64,000 nucleotides of DNA from Bugulina stolonifera. Lineage: Eukaryota > Bryozoa > Gymnolaemata > Cheilostomatida > Bugulidae. Each line of letters opens with the position of its first letter. Position 1 is the first letter of the stretch. Made by a program: the position numbers and the translations under genes. Below, one piece after another: positions 48,688-61,700 of this stretch. Under the pieces are notes generated by a model, which was given only the letters and a program-made list of their open reading frames with translations, made no database searches and was not told where the DNA came from. The stretch spans positions 5,642,001-5,706,000 of the forward strand of contig OW285187.1 of NCBI GenBank assembly GCA_935421135.1. Direction: 5' to 3'.

Positions 48688-51600
48688 TCATTCATCACCT
48701 AGGTTGTGCTTGACCTGACTGAAGTCAAAATCGCTTCCTGTCACCCGTCTATAGATATCCAGCACATCGTCACAAGTAGTTTCAAAGTGGGTGGTGGCAT
48801 CAAACGACTTGGAGATGTAGATCTGAAATTCATTGCATATATACTATTAAACGGTATATGACAAACATGAGTCCAAAATGTACCATCTACTACATGTACA
48901 ATACTGTTCCCCTAGTACAAAAATATACTTAGCTCACCTTGCTAGCAGCTCCATCATCTGTTGGCTCGTATAAGTCAGTCACTGACACAAATCTGCAAAC
49001 ATAACAAAGAGGTGGCAATGTGAACCTGTTCTTTACAATAGTTTCGGACAGAATTATTCAGTGGGCTGCATCATCAAGGTGGGGGGTGCAAAAAGGAATG
49101 CTATCATGATTGCTAGCAGTCAACTACATGTATATACATGGTAAGGACAATTGAAACCACATATATAGTTGTACTGAATATGACATAACAGTTTAGACAC
49201 TAATTGTATGTATCAATAGAAGCAGGACACACTCTTAACGACTTCATTAATTGGACTACTTACTTCTGTTCAACTGGTCCCAGTAAGTCAAGTCCAGGCT
49301 TGATCTCTAGCTCAGGGTTATTAGTTTCAACGAGGGCACTGACTAACGCAAGGAAATACCCCTTCTGGGCAACATTGTGTGCGTAGGAAACAGCCAGGAC
49401 ATAGATATCTGAAATTACCACAATTATTGTGCACAAAACTATACATAGTACTAGCATACTTGTCTACATCCCGTCCTTATTGATCATATGAGTACATGTA
49501 TAAATTTATGGTATTTTACAACCACAACTTGTATACAGATGCATGTATATCAGTCGGGTATCTCCAGTAGAAGTAGTGGTAGAGTGTAACAGAACCATTT
49601 GACATGCTGTAACGAAGATAAATGCATTACAATGTTGTGTTCCTTCTAAGGACCGCATACTCAAGTTACTCCTAGTGAATAACACTACGTACCTGTCTTT
49701 CGGCCAACTTGATTTTGGGGAATTATGATCTGACCAGAGAGAGAGTCAGATGTGTTGGGTAGAGGGTGGTTCAGTATGCACATGGCTCTAACAACCTAAA
49801 AATTGTTTAAATTGTATATCAATTACATTAAATCATTGTGCATGTATATTACACGATAGCTGCTAACAAAAGCATGAGACGCGCCAACCTGCGTGACAGC
49901 AAGCATAATACATAGCCTAATATTACATAAGTATAAAATAAAATATTTCAGTAATATGTAGATATACATGTACATATACTATATGTATCGTGTACTAAAG
50001 CAAACAGATTACCATGACACAGACGGTTGACAATTTACTTATATCAGAGGCTACATAGTTAGATAGGGAGTTACCCTCTCACCATATAATATTCGGGAAA
50101 CACTTTAGTATTACCTGGCCAACTTTCTTGCATCTCTCCTGTGCATAAGAAGGGTCACATATGACCATCTTACACTTGGCTACTTCATTGTCACTCCTCA
50201 CACCGACTACTTCCCCTGTCTCATTGGTCACGATCTCATCGACCTGCTTATCCAGCATGTAGGTACCTCCATAGATAGCACTGAGTCGAGCGAATCCCTG
50301 CGGCAGCTCTCCCAGCCCATACAGAGGGTAGAGGTAAGGACTCTTACCGTATCTAGCTATGGAATCACTGTAGAGCTTACACCTATTCACCAGCTCTTCA
50401 GCCTTGTGGGTCAAGTAACTGAAAACAGACAACAAGGTCTAAGATTTCATCGAAACAACCCTCTAGCACATGGAAATACTCGGGGGCACATGTAGACTAT
50501 ATTGAGTCATAAGTGTAAATCAATTAGTTAGAGACAAATAGAGTTTTCAAGTTTGGGGTCTATCTAATACACAGAGCAATGTAGCAGTCACTGGTGTGAT
50601 GAATTCATTATAACATCACAGGCTCTCAGTGTTACCAACGCCCATCAGCAAAGGCACTGCTATGCTTCGCTTACCTATCATCTCTATATAAAGCTAGGGC
50701 ATGGCCTGTGAAGTCCTGCGTATTTTTATCAACACCAAAATAGTCATACATCTGCTGGCATGTTTTCTCTTTGGGATTGAACTTCTTGAAAGTAGCAGGG
50801 TCCTCGGGGTTATAGTCATTAACAAAGATTAGCAGATTACGGTATTTCCTCTTCTCAAATAATCCCATCAAACCTAAGATAAGATGATTACCAATAACAG
50901 TACAATGGATAAGCAGGGCAAGTATAATACATGCATGTATATGAGATGTCACTGTTAGTATATTATACATCCATGTATATAATATACTATGAACAAGTGC
51001 ACATGTGCACAACACTGTCCTCGAGGATATCAGGCAGACTCGACAATGGAGGCTAGAAACGTCATGAAGCCTGGTACATATAGAGGCCTACATGTACATA
51101 CATGTAACTTATATACATTTATTAATAGGACTATATATGTACCATGTTTATACACTATGGTAACAATGGCTGTAAGCGCCACCATGGAATACTATTTAGT
51201 GATCATGTCTAGGGTATTCAATCAAGCATTGTTTAGCTTTCTGAGAGGTTTTTCTAAGGCTATATGACTGTTTTCAACTGATATAAAATACTCAAGACTT
51301 AGTTAGCAAATCATAGTATATTCATAGGTACCGACTTCAGAATGAGCCAATAATTCAATGTGCCAATTAAATATTTAGGCAACAAGAACAACAACACACA
51401 ATATGATGGATGAACAGTGTCGCTGCAACTTACTGGTTGTGAGAGCCTCTTTCTCATTGGATGGAACTTTGTGAGCTTTACCTCCTTTGAATACATAACT
51501 TCCTTCAACAGACTTGAACTCTAAGTATCGTGTCACCCCAGTGTGGACAAGCAGCTTGACCAGCTGACCTAAATATAACCAAACAAACAAGGTTACAGAT

Positions 51601-54600
51601 AATATCGTCAGTCCATAGCTTCATGTACATGATATACTAGAACAATATTGTAATCAGCTATTCATAGACTTGCAACAGAGGTATGCACTATCAGTACTAA
51701 TAAAAACCCAACAAAATCAATAAACAGATATTGTGCTATATCATTGATAATGGAAAGACATGACTACAGCAGCTATACAATACAACTTGATGATAGACTC
51801 TACTGCTGACAACCGTAACAGCTGCTTCCCTCTGCCATCCTCACAGCTTTAATTAGATACTTCATCTACTTCCCACCCAAGCACCAGATAAATTCTAACT
51901 AGAGCAAGAACCAGCAATAGAACATATGATTAATGGATGCATAAACAATCAATCATTACCATTAGCCATAAGAAACTTTGGGATGAGATCGACATTCCAG
52001 TCCCTTCCTCTGTCGTACTGAGAGGGTGGGGCACCCATGTTAAACTTTGTATAAAACTAAAATAACATAATTGACATTCATCAGTTCAATACCAACAATA
52101 CTGATCAGGATAGTGAAGTATGCTGGTTCCATTTACATAATGATAAGGAGCTAAATGCACAGTTAAGAGACAAGTAAATGGATTGATAATGGTATGCATC
52201 TTACTATACTGGCCTTAGATGTGTAGCTTAATGATTCTCAAGACCAGAACAACAAAGTCGCCAAGCGAATTAAAAGAGTTAAAAATTGTAATAAGGATCT
52301 GATACCATAAAAAACGCGGAGACAAGAGTCGACTATTGAAGACGGTGAGACAACCAGAACACTACTTCGCTGGACTGCTCACCCTTACTACATATATACA
52401 TGTAGGTATGGGTGCGCAAGTCCTAGTATCAGAGTTGGCATGACTAACTTCTAAATAAGAGCTCACCTCAGCTAAAGGAGTGATGGATGCGCTTTCACCA
52501 CCATAGTACTTGTTCCTATCCATATGCAGGACCTTCTTCCCACTCACGGACAACATACCGCTGAGAATGCATTCCTATAAAAAGAATTGATTTAACCGTG
52601 TACACATTGTATATTATCCAGTACTCGCATCTCCAGCTAGAGTTTACATTACAAGCATTGCCAGCAAGGGTGACAATGAGTATCAGTGTAGGTTGGGCAT
52701 CCATCATCACTTTTATCAACAAGTAGTTGTATCATAGCCATAGCCTAGATTTAGTATTAATACAAATATCTAGCTAAACTAGGTTATCCCATGAGATTAC
52801 ATTAACAATGCTGGTTTTGTCTCGACTCGTGTTCTGGAAATGACAGTGTAAGCCAACTAGTAGGCCTACAATTATTGTCGTATATCTGATGTATTACAAT
52901 ACTTGTAATAGATAATAAGTATAGGTTCAGTCTGGGGTACTGTAGTTTTAGTAGACACCCTAAGCAGCTCATATAACCAAGGTGGCATTGCTTCGAATAA
53001 TTTGAAACAGTTAACAAGAATTTTATATCACAGAAATAGAAACTGCGTATCTATAATTTAATGTCTCCAATAGAGTTTCAGAAAAAATGCTAGAGCACTG
53101 ACAAGAACTACATGTGCCTCAAGTGTTGTGTAGGCCCTACCAATGTAAGTTTTTATATAAAATTGTGACTTTGGCAGTCAAGACCTCAATTGATGTCACG
53201 TGGAGAACCTCTTGGCGAAATGTTACTCTAGCTCATGTGAGCATGAGCCTCTATGGCACCAAAATGGTCTCCGTTTTGACATAAATATTAGCTACAGCTT
53301 TTCATCGAGATGCTTATGCAAGTAATCTACATTCCCATAGCCTTAGTAACCGCAAATTAAATTTGTACTAGGTTGAACTTGGATCATGCTCGACTCGGTG
53401 TTAATTAGTTCTAAAAATTAGAAATCTAAACTGAATCTCTCTCAGCGAGAATAGGATAGAGTCAACAATAAATTCTGCCAATTGATGCCGATAACACAGA
53501 CTATTAAAGTGACTATGACAATTACTCACATTCACACATAGCACAAAATTTTGGAAGAATTTTTGTTTTAATTAGGCTAAAAATCTATATCCCATTGCTG
53601 AAAAGCAGATAAGCTGCGTGGGCCTATACAAGTGGTCTACATGAGCCCGAAATGTGTTGGAGTAATTGACAGTTTCAAAATAGGTGATGCGAAAAGTCAA
53701 TAAAAGTGATCAACATCCTAAATAAACACCCATCTTAAGGTTTTGTTTTATTTACCATTACTTGTTTTATATTCATACCAAAATCCATGTATGTATTAAT
53801 GCCAAACAAACAGTGAAAACTATAAACGTATTTTTTGTTATTTATATGAAAATTGGGTAGATTTTAAACTAGAGACAAGGCCTACAAAATAATTGCTAAA
53901 CACTAACTTTGTACTTTGAACACAAAAAATAAAAAGAGTTTGGAATCTTCAACCTGAATCTGTCATTCTTTCTTCGATCCATCCAAACAATACAAAATTT
54001 ATTGATGTGTTTGTGTAGGCTAGTAGAAGTAGATAGATTTCAGAATTAGGTTTGAGCAGCCTAAATATAACATGATACATTTTGATATAAGATAATTAAG
54101 ACAACCATTCATATCATTATGATAATCGGATTATGATTATTTACCTCAGAATTTACCTCAGATGAGGTAGGAAATTTCATGCACATCTATAAGGGAGCCT
54201 CTAGTTTTAACTATTTTTGGACTAGGGGGTCTGCAATATTTACAGTAGGCCTATATCACTGTTTAGGATTGGAAGCTGGTTTCTCATCTTATCTCACGAA
54301 TTGTTCGTGGCAGGAAACTAGAGTGGTAAATGCATTTTTTGACTGACATTGAGGTTGGCTCTCCTCTGGCAGCTGCTCTAGTGGTCTAGTGGTCATTGTA
54401 TTATATGATTATTACTATAACTATTCTATGGGAATCACATTAGGTAAAATAACTAAATAATTATAATTATACGATATAATTATCTCAATGTTAATCTTAT
54501 CTAAATAAAATATAAATATTATTTTGTTTACTCATACTATACTAATAAAAACCCATACTTGATACTCTACTGATCAGACATGTGCCAAGCAGACAAATAC

Positions 54601-55400
54601 TCAAGTCAAGAGTCAAGTAAGAGTATACATTCCCAATTGATAAAAAGTAATTTAGAGTCAACTCATCGGATGAAGCAAGTCAAAAGTAGAGTAAGAGTAA
54701 ATAAACACCCATTTTGAAAAGTAAAGTAAGAGTCAAGCAACTAGTGCCAAAATGCTAGAGTCAGAGTAGAGTCAAAAGTACAGCGGTATGTCAAAGAGAA
54801 TACCAATGGGAATTTTGTAGAACACGAATTTCTGATGTATACAAGTGTGACAACACACAATAGGTAATACTTAGTGTTAGATCTGATTTTCTGCCAGTTG
54901 AAGTAATTCTGAGGAACAAAGGCTATTTCAAATTTGCACTTATATGACAATGGTATGTCTGTTTATCTATAAGCCCCTCAGCTTCTCTATGGTGGACAAG
55001 ACTTATTACATAATCACACCAAACCAATAGAGTTATCATTGATAGCTGAGAGATTAGAGTAAAGTAAGAGTCAAGCATCATGCTTTGTAGGAGAGTAGAA
55101 TTAAAAGTCAATTTCCAGCTTTCACACAATACAAAAGCACAAGTCAATTAAAAGTAATGAAAAGCTGTTGCTCGAGTTAACTTGAGTCGAGTAAAATGAC
55201 TCGAGTGCCCATGTCTGCTACTGATACTCATACTACTAACTAATACTTTACTATGCTACTGTTGTTTTTGTACACGTTTGTACTTGCAGGTCTATCTAGC
55301 TTACATAAGGCAATCATTACAGTACAGAATAAAATGCATAAGAGGCAATATTTACTTTCAAACCGGTTCCTAACACCACTACATCATATTCTTCATCCAT
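48688..55400 (-). CDS. GDI: Rab GDP dissociation inhibitor
   Basis: Ten exons: 55356-55400, 52467-52574, 51960-52056, 51434-51568, 50675-50873, 50115-50418, 49693-49795, 49264-49408, 48938-48992, 48688-48822. In phase, 441 residues against about 447 in vertebrates. The first exon encodes only [15 protein letters not shown], the conserved Rossmann-like start, and sits 2.8 kb upstream of the second. Conserved blocks follow: [61 protein letters not shown]-like [15 protein letters not shown], and [20 protein letters not shown] with the Rab-binding and geranylgeranyl-binding parts. It extracts GDP-bound Rabs from membranes and keeps them in the cytosol. The usual GLTEC is GLKEC here. Intron 1 contains a hAT element. 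Confidence 0.97.
54567..54574 (+). repeat. 8-bp target site duplication, left
   Basis: CTACTGAT directly before the element; repeated at 55218-55225. Confidence 0.8.
54575..55217. mobile_element. non-autonomous hAT-type element in GDI intron 1 (643 bp)
   Basis: Termini are CAGACATGTGCC on the left and, inward from the right, CAGACATGGGCA, 10 of 12 identical. An exact 8-bp duplication, CTACTGAT, flanks them. Subterminal regions contain repeated AGTCAAGTAAGAGT and ACTTGAGTCGAGT-like units. No transposase frame. Size, target duplication and terminal CAGA point to hAT. It belongs to a different family from the element at 34524, although both have short CAAGTC-type subterminal repeats. Confidence 0.8.
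55218..55225 (+). repeat. 8-bp target site duplication, right
   Basis: CTACTGAT, identical to 54567-54574. Confidence 0.8.
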
Positions 55401-56900
55401 GGCTATTCCAGTTCAGTTTACCAAAATGCTACACCCACCGACTCCCACAAATCAAAACGTCAGAAGTATGGCGTATTGCGGAATTAGACCGGAAATTAAT
55501 GCAAAAATATATAATGCGAAAACTAAAGAAAACCTCTCTCTATCCTTAATGGGAATACAACTCTTGACGCAAAACCATTAGTAGGAAATAGAGAGAGGAT
55601 AATTCCATTATGAATAAAATTCAATCGATGTTTAGTCACAGCACCCACTCCCAGCAATGAGATAAATGTTCAAGCAGGCCAAGCTCATCATGCATGTAAA
55701 TTTGCAAGTTTCCTAGTGTTATGTTATATGTATTGTAGTGGCTGATCAAGCTCTTATAAAATAGTCTACTGCTGTCGCTGTCATGCTGTTGCATGCAAAT
55801 AGTGACAATTAGTATATTTAAGAGTTGTCCACTCTTGCACACTTGAGAGAATAATTATAGCTCCTGACTAAAATTGATTAGCTGACTGTAGATAGGGCAG
55901 GTATATATAGGAGAGGAGTAACTACATGGAAAAGTAGATTCAGTAGAGAGATAGATAGACAAATACCTAGAGTAGACTGGGAAAATGAGGCATGGAGAGA
56001 CGGCAGTATAAACTGAGACTGTCGACATACATGTACTGTAGATAAGTCACACAGTGACAAGAGTGGACAACGACATAGACGTTACACATACATATTATAC
56101 AAATGTATAAGCTAGTGGAAAACACGAAAATGAAAAAAAACTACAAAATAGAAAACCAAATGAAAATCACTAAAACACTAAACCAAAAACACTAAAAACT
56201 AAACTAAACTACAACAGTGTGGAGCGTGTGGAGTGCAGGTGGATCATATGCTACCCAGTAACTCATATCAATGCGTACTAAGGAGCAAGGATATATGCGG
56301 AACAACTATCTCGTTGTAGACCTCGGAATAGAATTGACACCGTCACATCCTAGACCACAGAACCAAAACCTATGCTACACAGTCTACTACATTGAAAATC
56401 AAGGTGCTGACAGCAGGACCTACAGACAGCGTACTATACCATTATCTACTACGTACAGCTGATGAGTCCTAAGTACTTTGGCTCCAATTAAATGTTATAA
56501 CTGACAATACCATGACCCCCCAATTATAGTTATAACAACGCTGTGTACAGTGTTATTTTCTGTTTGTTATCAGTTTATTATAATATATTATAGGCTCTTG
56601 TCATAAACAATAATGCTAGCCCCCCCCCTTCTTTTTTTAGTAATTTATTTATTCTCTTCTATAAATTGTATATATATAATTATACTGTGATGGTACGCCA
56701 AGTTGTATCTTACATCTGACACTCATTATTGTGTGCATACATGTATATATCTGCTTGTACTTTACTCTTATATTGTTGTATATGATTATATGATTATATC
56801 TAAGTCTTTTAATGCCTTTTATACCCATGTACAGAGGCCCGACCTCTCAGAATCCATTGATATTCATTTTGTACATGAATTGGACCATTATAAGCAACTT
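55401..56900. other. 5' flank of GDI; no gene supported
   Basis: Holds short open frames only. The 63-codon frame at 56271-56462 has a balanced composition but no recognisable motif and no splice partner that I could find. A C-run (about 56619-56627) is followed by a T-run. Confidence 0.4.
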
Positions 56901-56901
56901 T

Positions 56902-57340
56902 TGTAGAACCCGACCTATTTTGGGTCGGCCGTCGGGCTTCCGGCGGCCATCTTGTTGCGCAACTTCCGGACGACCACACGTCGTCTTTTCCCGACGTCAC
57001 GTCGGCCGGAAGTCCTTATACTATATAAAGGGCACTGTTTTACTGTTCATTGTCCCAGTCTACACTTGGCTTTCAATAAAGACACATCTATACTTGATAC
57101 AGAGACTTTCTCTTCCTTTTACTAGGTCATTCGCTTTGCGAACCGCCTACTAGGTCGAACTACTCTCTTTCCTTGTATAGTCTGAAGGTCGGACTTGAGA
57201 TCAGATGGGTCGTCTTTGGTAGTATTTGGGCTACTGAGACCGCTCGATCTTTCATGTAATGCGAAGTCCTATTACCACTCATAGGCACTTCATTTCTGGG
57301 TCGATAGTCGTCCAAGGACGACCGCACCAAATCACAGAAA
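56902..57340 (+). mobile_element. CpG-rich LTR-like block with promoter and poly(A) signal, boundaries unresolved
   Basis: Strikingly GC/CpG-rich in an AT-rich setting. In order: TGTAGAACCCGACC, three CTTCCGG / CCGGAAG ETS-type sites, GCCATCTTG (YY1-type), GACGTCACGTC (CRE-like), TATATAAAG at 57022-57030, then AATAAA at 57075-57080. A TATA box about 50 bases before a poly(A) signal is the U3-R-U5 layout of a retrotransposon LTR. No target duplication could be fixed and no internal domain follows, so it may be a solo LTR or instead a stand-alone promoter. Confidence 0.45.
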
Positions 57341-58769
57341 CCATTACAATACTATATACTACATTCATGTTCACTAGATATATAATTATACTGAGAACAA
57401 CAGAACACATTGTGAAAACTTTTTCTCTAATCCAAGTTTGAAGAAAATTGGGAATCCTTTCTGATATCCTAGCTATTTTTACTAGGATTAATAAAAGGAA
57501 GGAAAAGTAGTAAGTTAGTATGGTGCTTTTTGGCTTGCTACTACAATATGTAAATGTTCAACAGAAAAGGGAAAATGATAATCATTAAACCTCTTGCATT
57601 TATACATTTATTGAGGTTTTCTGAAAGTTTGCAGATAACTTGTTGACCACACACATAATATATCAAGCAATAATATATATATCAGTATAACAAAGTGATA
57701 CAGGATGCTCTTCCTAACAACACCTTTCGGAAGAATCAATCCCACATGGAAGTCCAGGGTTCTCAATCTTGCCAAAGCACTTTACTGTTCTAAATCAAAG
57801 TTGCATAGTTATTTGTAAACCATAATAGCTGGATCCATTACACTTGTAGGATGGAACAATAATATGTTTTATTTTCACCCAGCCAATTTACAGCTAGACA
57901 GGTGGTCTAATTAGACAATACATGATATCATGACTTGGTTACCATGACTGCTAGAGGTCTAGAAATAAGCTACAGTTTTTGAGTGGCCTGTATTTACCCT
58001 GAGAAGGCATTTTATTTTGGCTGTCTGTAACGATTGCAATCATACAACCTTTGCACAGATATGCAACATATTATTGTTCAAAAAGAGAAATACCTAAAGA
58101 CTAGCTTGTTAATAATCAGCTCAGGTGTTTTTAACCACACCCCATCACAAATATGTGGTAGATGTCGAGTGCCTGTTTTTGCTACATCACAAGGCAAAAT
58201 AATAAATTGTAGTGATTATATTTAATCAAATACTAAACACAGTGTGTTAACAGTTGTTTACTTGCATTTGGCTCATACAACAAGTACATGTATATGCAAA
58301 GCACAGCCACTGAAAAAAATGGATGTCCATTATGCATAGTAAGTACTTGAACTAAAATGGTCCCTATACAGATCAGCCCACTAAACCTTACATGCATGTT
58401 AGGGCTAGAAAGACTTCATTAGCACAAAAGTGAACACAATGTGAATTTGAAATGGTAAAATATAGCACTAAAAGCATATGCTTGTTAAGTTCTTACAGTT
58501 TCATACTTTACATATCTTCATTATTTATTAAAACAGAGACTATTTTTTACTAAGAACTGACTGTGAATATTTTACTAAAGAATTTACTTCTGGTTACAGT
58601 AATCGGAAGATATACATCAAAACAACTTGGTAGAAATAATCTTTTCCAAGCCAACTATTGTGAGTATTTTATGGTACTAGTTATAATAGTAATTGTCTTC
58701 TATTTTACTAAAAGTGATACAAGTACATATATTGTATATCTATCAAACCAAACTGAAATTATCAGGCAG
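57341..58769. other. intergenic, 3' flank of laminin; no gene seen
   Basis: AT-rich. A TTTATT at 58524-58529 (minus-strand AATAAA) lies 241 bases beyond the laminin stop and is the likely poly(A) signal. Confidence 0.45.
58524..58529 (-). terminator. candidate polyadenylation signal of the laminin gene
   Basis: AATAAA on the minus strand, 241 bases downstream of the stop codon at 58770-58772. Confidence 0.5.
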
Positions 58770-61700
58770 TTAAGTAGTTGGACAGGTCCTAGCTGCGTCT
58801 CCAATCTTGCGTGCTCTGCTCATATTAAAGCTCCTGCCACCAACTCTAACACTTCTAATACATCCAACATACTCATCGACTCCAGACTTGGGTTTGTATC
58901 TCGAACCAACGACTTCTACAAAGAGATGGAATATTTTTACATTGAATTATTTAATGCACATTGAACTCAATAACTATAACAGTATTCTATGCAACATACA
59001 GAATCTCCAGTTTTTGGTTTTCTGGAGTTTACACATGGATGATATACCTTCCATGATTATTAACCTAGCGGTTCAACTACTAAGATTTTACCAGTGCATG
59101 TGAGAAGAATTTCTATTTGGAGAAAAAGGAGAGTTTAGTGAGGGCAACCTATAGCAGGCAAATATACCTTTGCTTGGGATCCCGCCAATATACACAGACG
59201 AGTTGGTGTCAGCTGATTTGGCGGAAGCTCCACCAATCTTCATGGCTTCCAGGGATTCTGTAGCAGTCTCAGAATCCACAGTGACAATCAGGGTTAGGAT
59301 GTTTGCCTTCTTAATAACTACAAGTTGGCAAAGATCATAATATTATTATTGTCGCTATAAAATATATGGTAACGGTGGCCTATTTTTTCAAGTTATTTAG
59401 CGTAGTGGTAGATGAATCATGTGTATGTATGTTACCCAAATAGGAAGTAATTCATACAATATTGAAAATTTTTGAAGAGATTGTTTTTATGCATGGGATA
59501 TCACAAACCTTTAATCTTCCTCCATTGTCCATCACAGATGTGAGGTACTGCTGCGGCTACTTCTATATCTCCAGCACCATTGTTCACATTGACAATAACT
59601 TGTCCATTGTACAACTCAATAGCTAGGTAGTCACCACCACCCCAAACCAAGAATATTACACCAGAATCGGAACGTGGACGAACAGACAACTCTATATCTG
59701 AGTTTAGACCAATTACCGTTCCATCACCTAAAACAGAAAGATCGCCAATATTGCTAACGCACCTTCCCCACAGTAACAACAAGCAATCCGAATATCCACA
59801 ATTATATGATACATTTTTGTAAGTTACGAAATAGATAAGAGATTATTCTGACCGGTGAACATACCGAGTGCTAAGGAGCCACCAGTTGTAGGAATGAAGA
59901 CTCCATCTTCTTGGTTCTCAAAGCATCCTTCAACACCAAATTTGTCAAACTCTTCTCCAAAGGGGGCCCAGATAGTCTCATCCTTGCCACGGAACTCAAG
60001 GCTGTCGATACAGCCAACAAGACTGGCAGCGGAAGACTTGCCAATCTTTTCAGCCATATATTCGTATCTTCCATCCTGCATGTCCAAACCTCCGACATAC
60101 AGAGGCAATTGGAAGTTTAGAGAAGTAGCCGAACCAGGCCATTTAATCTCTATAGGCGGCTGGTCATCGATTGATAGGTATCCGCTGAGTTGCTTATTCT
60201 TACGTAGTCTGTTTATCTCTATAGTGTGCCACTCTCCATCATTGGTGGCATTCACTGAAGTTGCTGTCCCCGATCCAGTTCCTAGAAAAGATAAAACATA
60301 ATGTTTGATCATGAGCACAAGAGACCATTTTATACATTTTATATAGAAAGGCAAACAAATATTATCATACATACATTTTAACCACATACATGTGTAGGTT
60401 ATCATTAACTTCACCACTAATTGGCAGAGACACAATCGAGGTTTACCAACATTCAGCAGACACAACAACTAGGTATAATATTGAGTCAGAGAACAGTAGA
60501 CAGGTGAAACCAGCATAATTTAGGAAAATGAGAAAACAAGAAAAGGGATACTGCCAAAAAATATACTGTATCTTACCGAGGTTACACTTGTACACAATCT
60601 TTCCTTCACTAAGATATAATGTAGCGTAGTCCGGACTAGATGAAGGTTTGGTCGTGTCCATTTTATCTCCAACAAACCAGATCATACCTTCCATTGCGAA
60701 TGTCTTTATTTTAAATCGCATGTTATTACTAAAATGGGAAAAAAATTCAATTGAATCCTTCAGATACAAATATATTGAAATAAAATGAGTACATAGGCAA
60801 TATTGTTTTTATTTTATTTTCATTGGACAGTGAATACCCCCAACTTTACAGCATAGACCTGCACATATGCATGACCAGATAGATAGTTAACAATTTAATA
60901 GTTCACTTTTTTGGTACTTACTGCAGTCTCAACTCCTTACGAATATCGCTCTCAAAACCAGCAATGGTTTTAAACTCGTATCTGCTGTCCTCATTGAGAC
61001 CAAAGCGAGTCCCCCGCTCTAATACATTCTCTACGTTGGGCTCTCTTGGCAGGATACATGGCTTAGGTGTGGGAGTGGTGGTAGTGGATGGTCCCTCTGT
61101 AATTTGAACAAAACCTACCCACTCATAAGATGCTTAGATACAAGTAATACAAATGTATGTACATTAGTCTAACTACACATTAACTGGTACGTTAGTCTAA
61201 CTAGGTCAATTTTACAGGTAGTTTATCCAGTGATGAGTAAAGTAAACATTGCCTCAACTGAATTCCCAGCTTTTATATACATGTGCATGTATATCAGCAT
61301 CATAAGGGCACAGTCTAATAAACGCCAAACTCACCAAGAGATATTTCAGTTTCATTTGCAAGTGGCATTTCAGTGGTGATGGTTTCATCTACAGGGTCAG
61401 GTACTGGGCAAGCAGAGTAGTCAGCATAACCTTTCTCAGGACTGGTTTGAGAGAAATCTACTTTGACCTTCATAATGAAAACATCACTCATACAGCCGAT
61501 AAATCGCTGCCAAGTGGCCGAGTTATTTTTGTCAAGAATAGAATCAGCAGTAGCCAGTCTTAGACCTCCGAGGTAATAACCAAATTCTCTCGCTGTCTTT
61601 GTTTTTTTGCCCCTATGCTGTCCCTCATTATCAACATGGTCAATATCATCCACAACTATCGATAGTCTAGAAATAAATTGAATTTTATACCAATTACACA

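Noticed and set aside
58563..58964. 133-codon plus-strand open frame
   Set aside because: It lies antisense to the last laminin exon (58770-58915), whose translation continues LG5 with conserved GCIRSVRV; the plus frame is a shadow.
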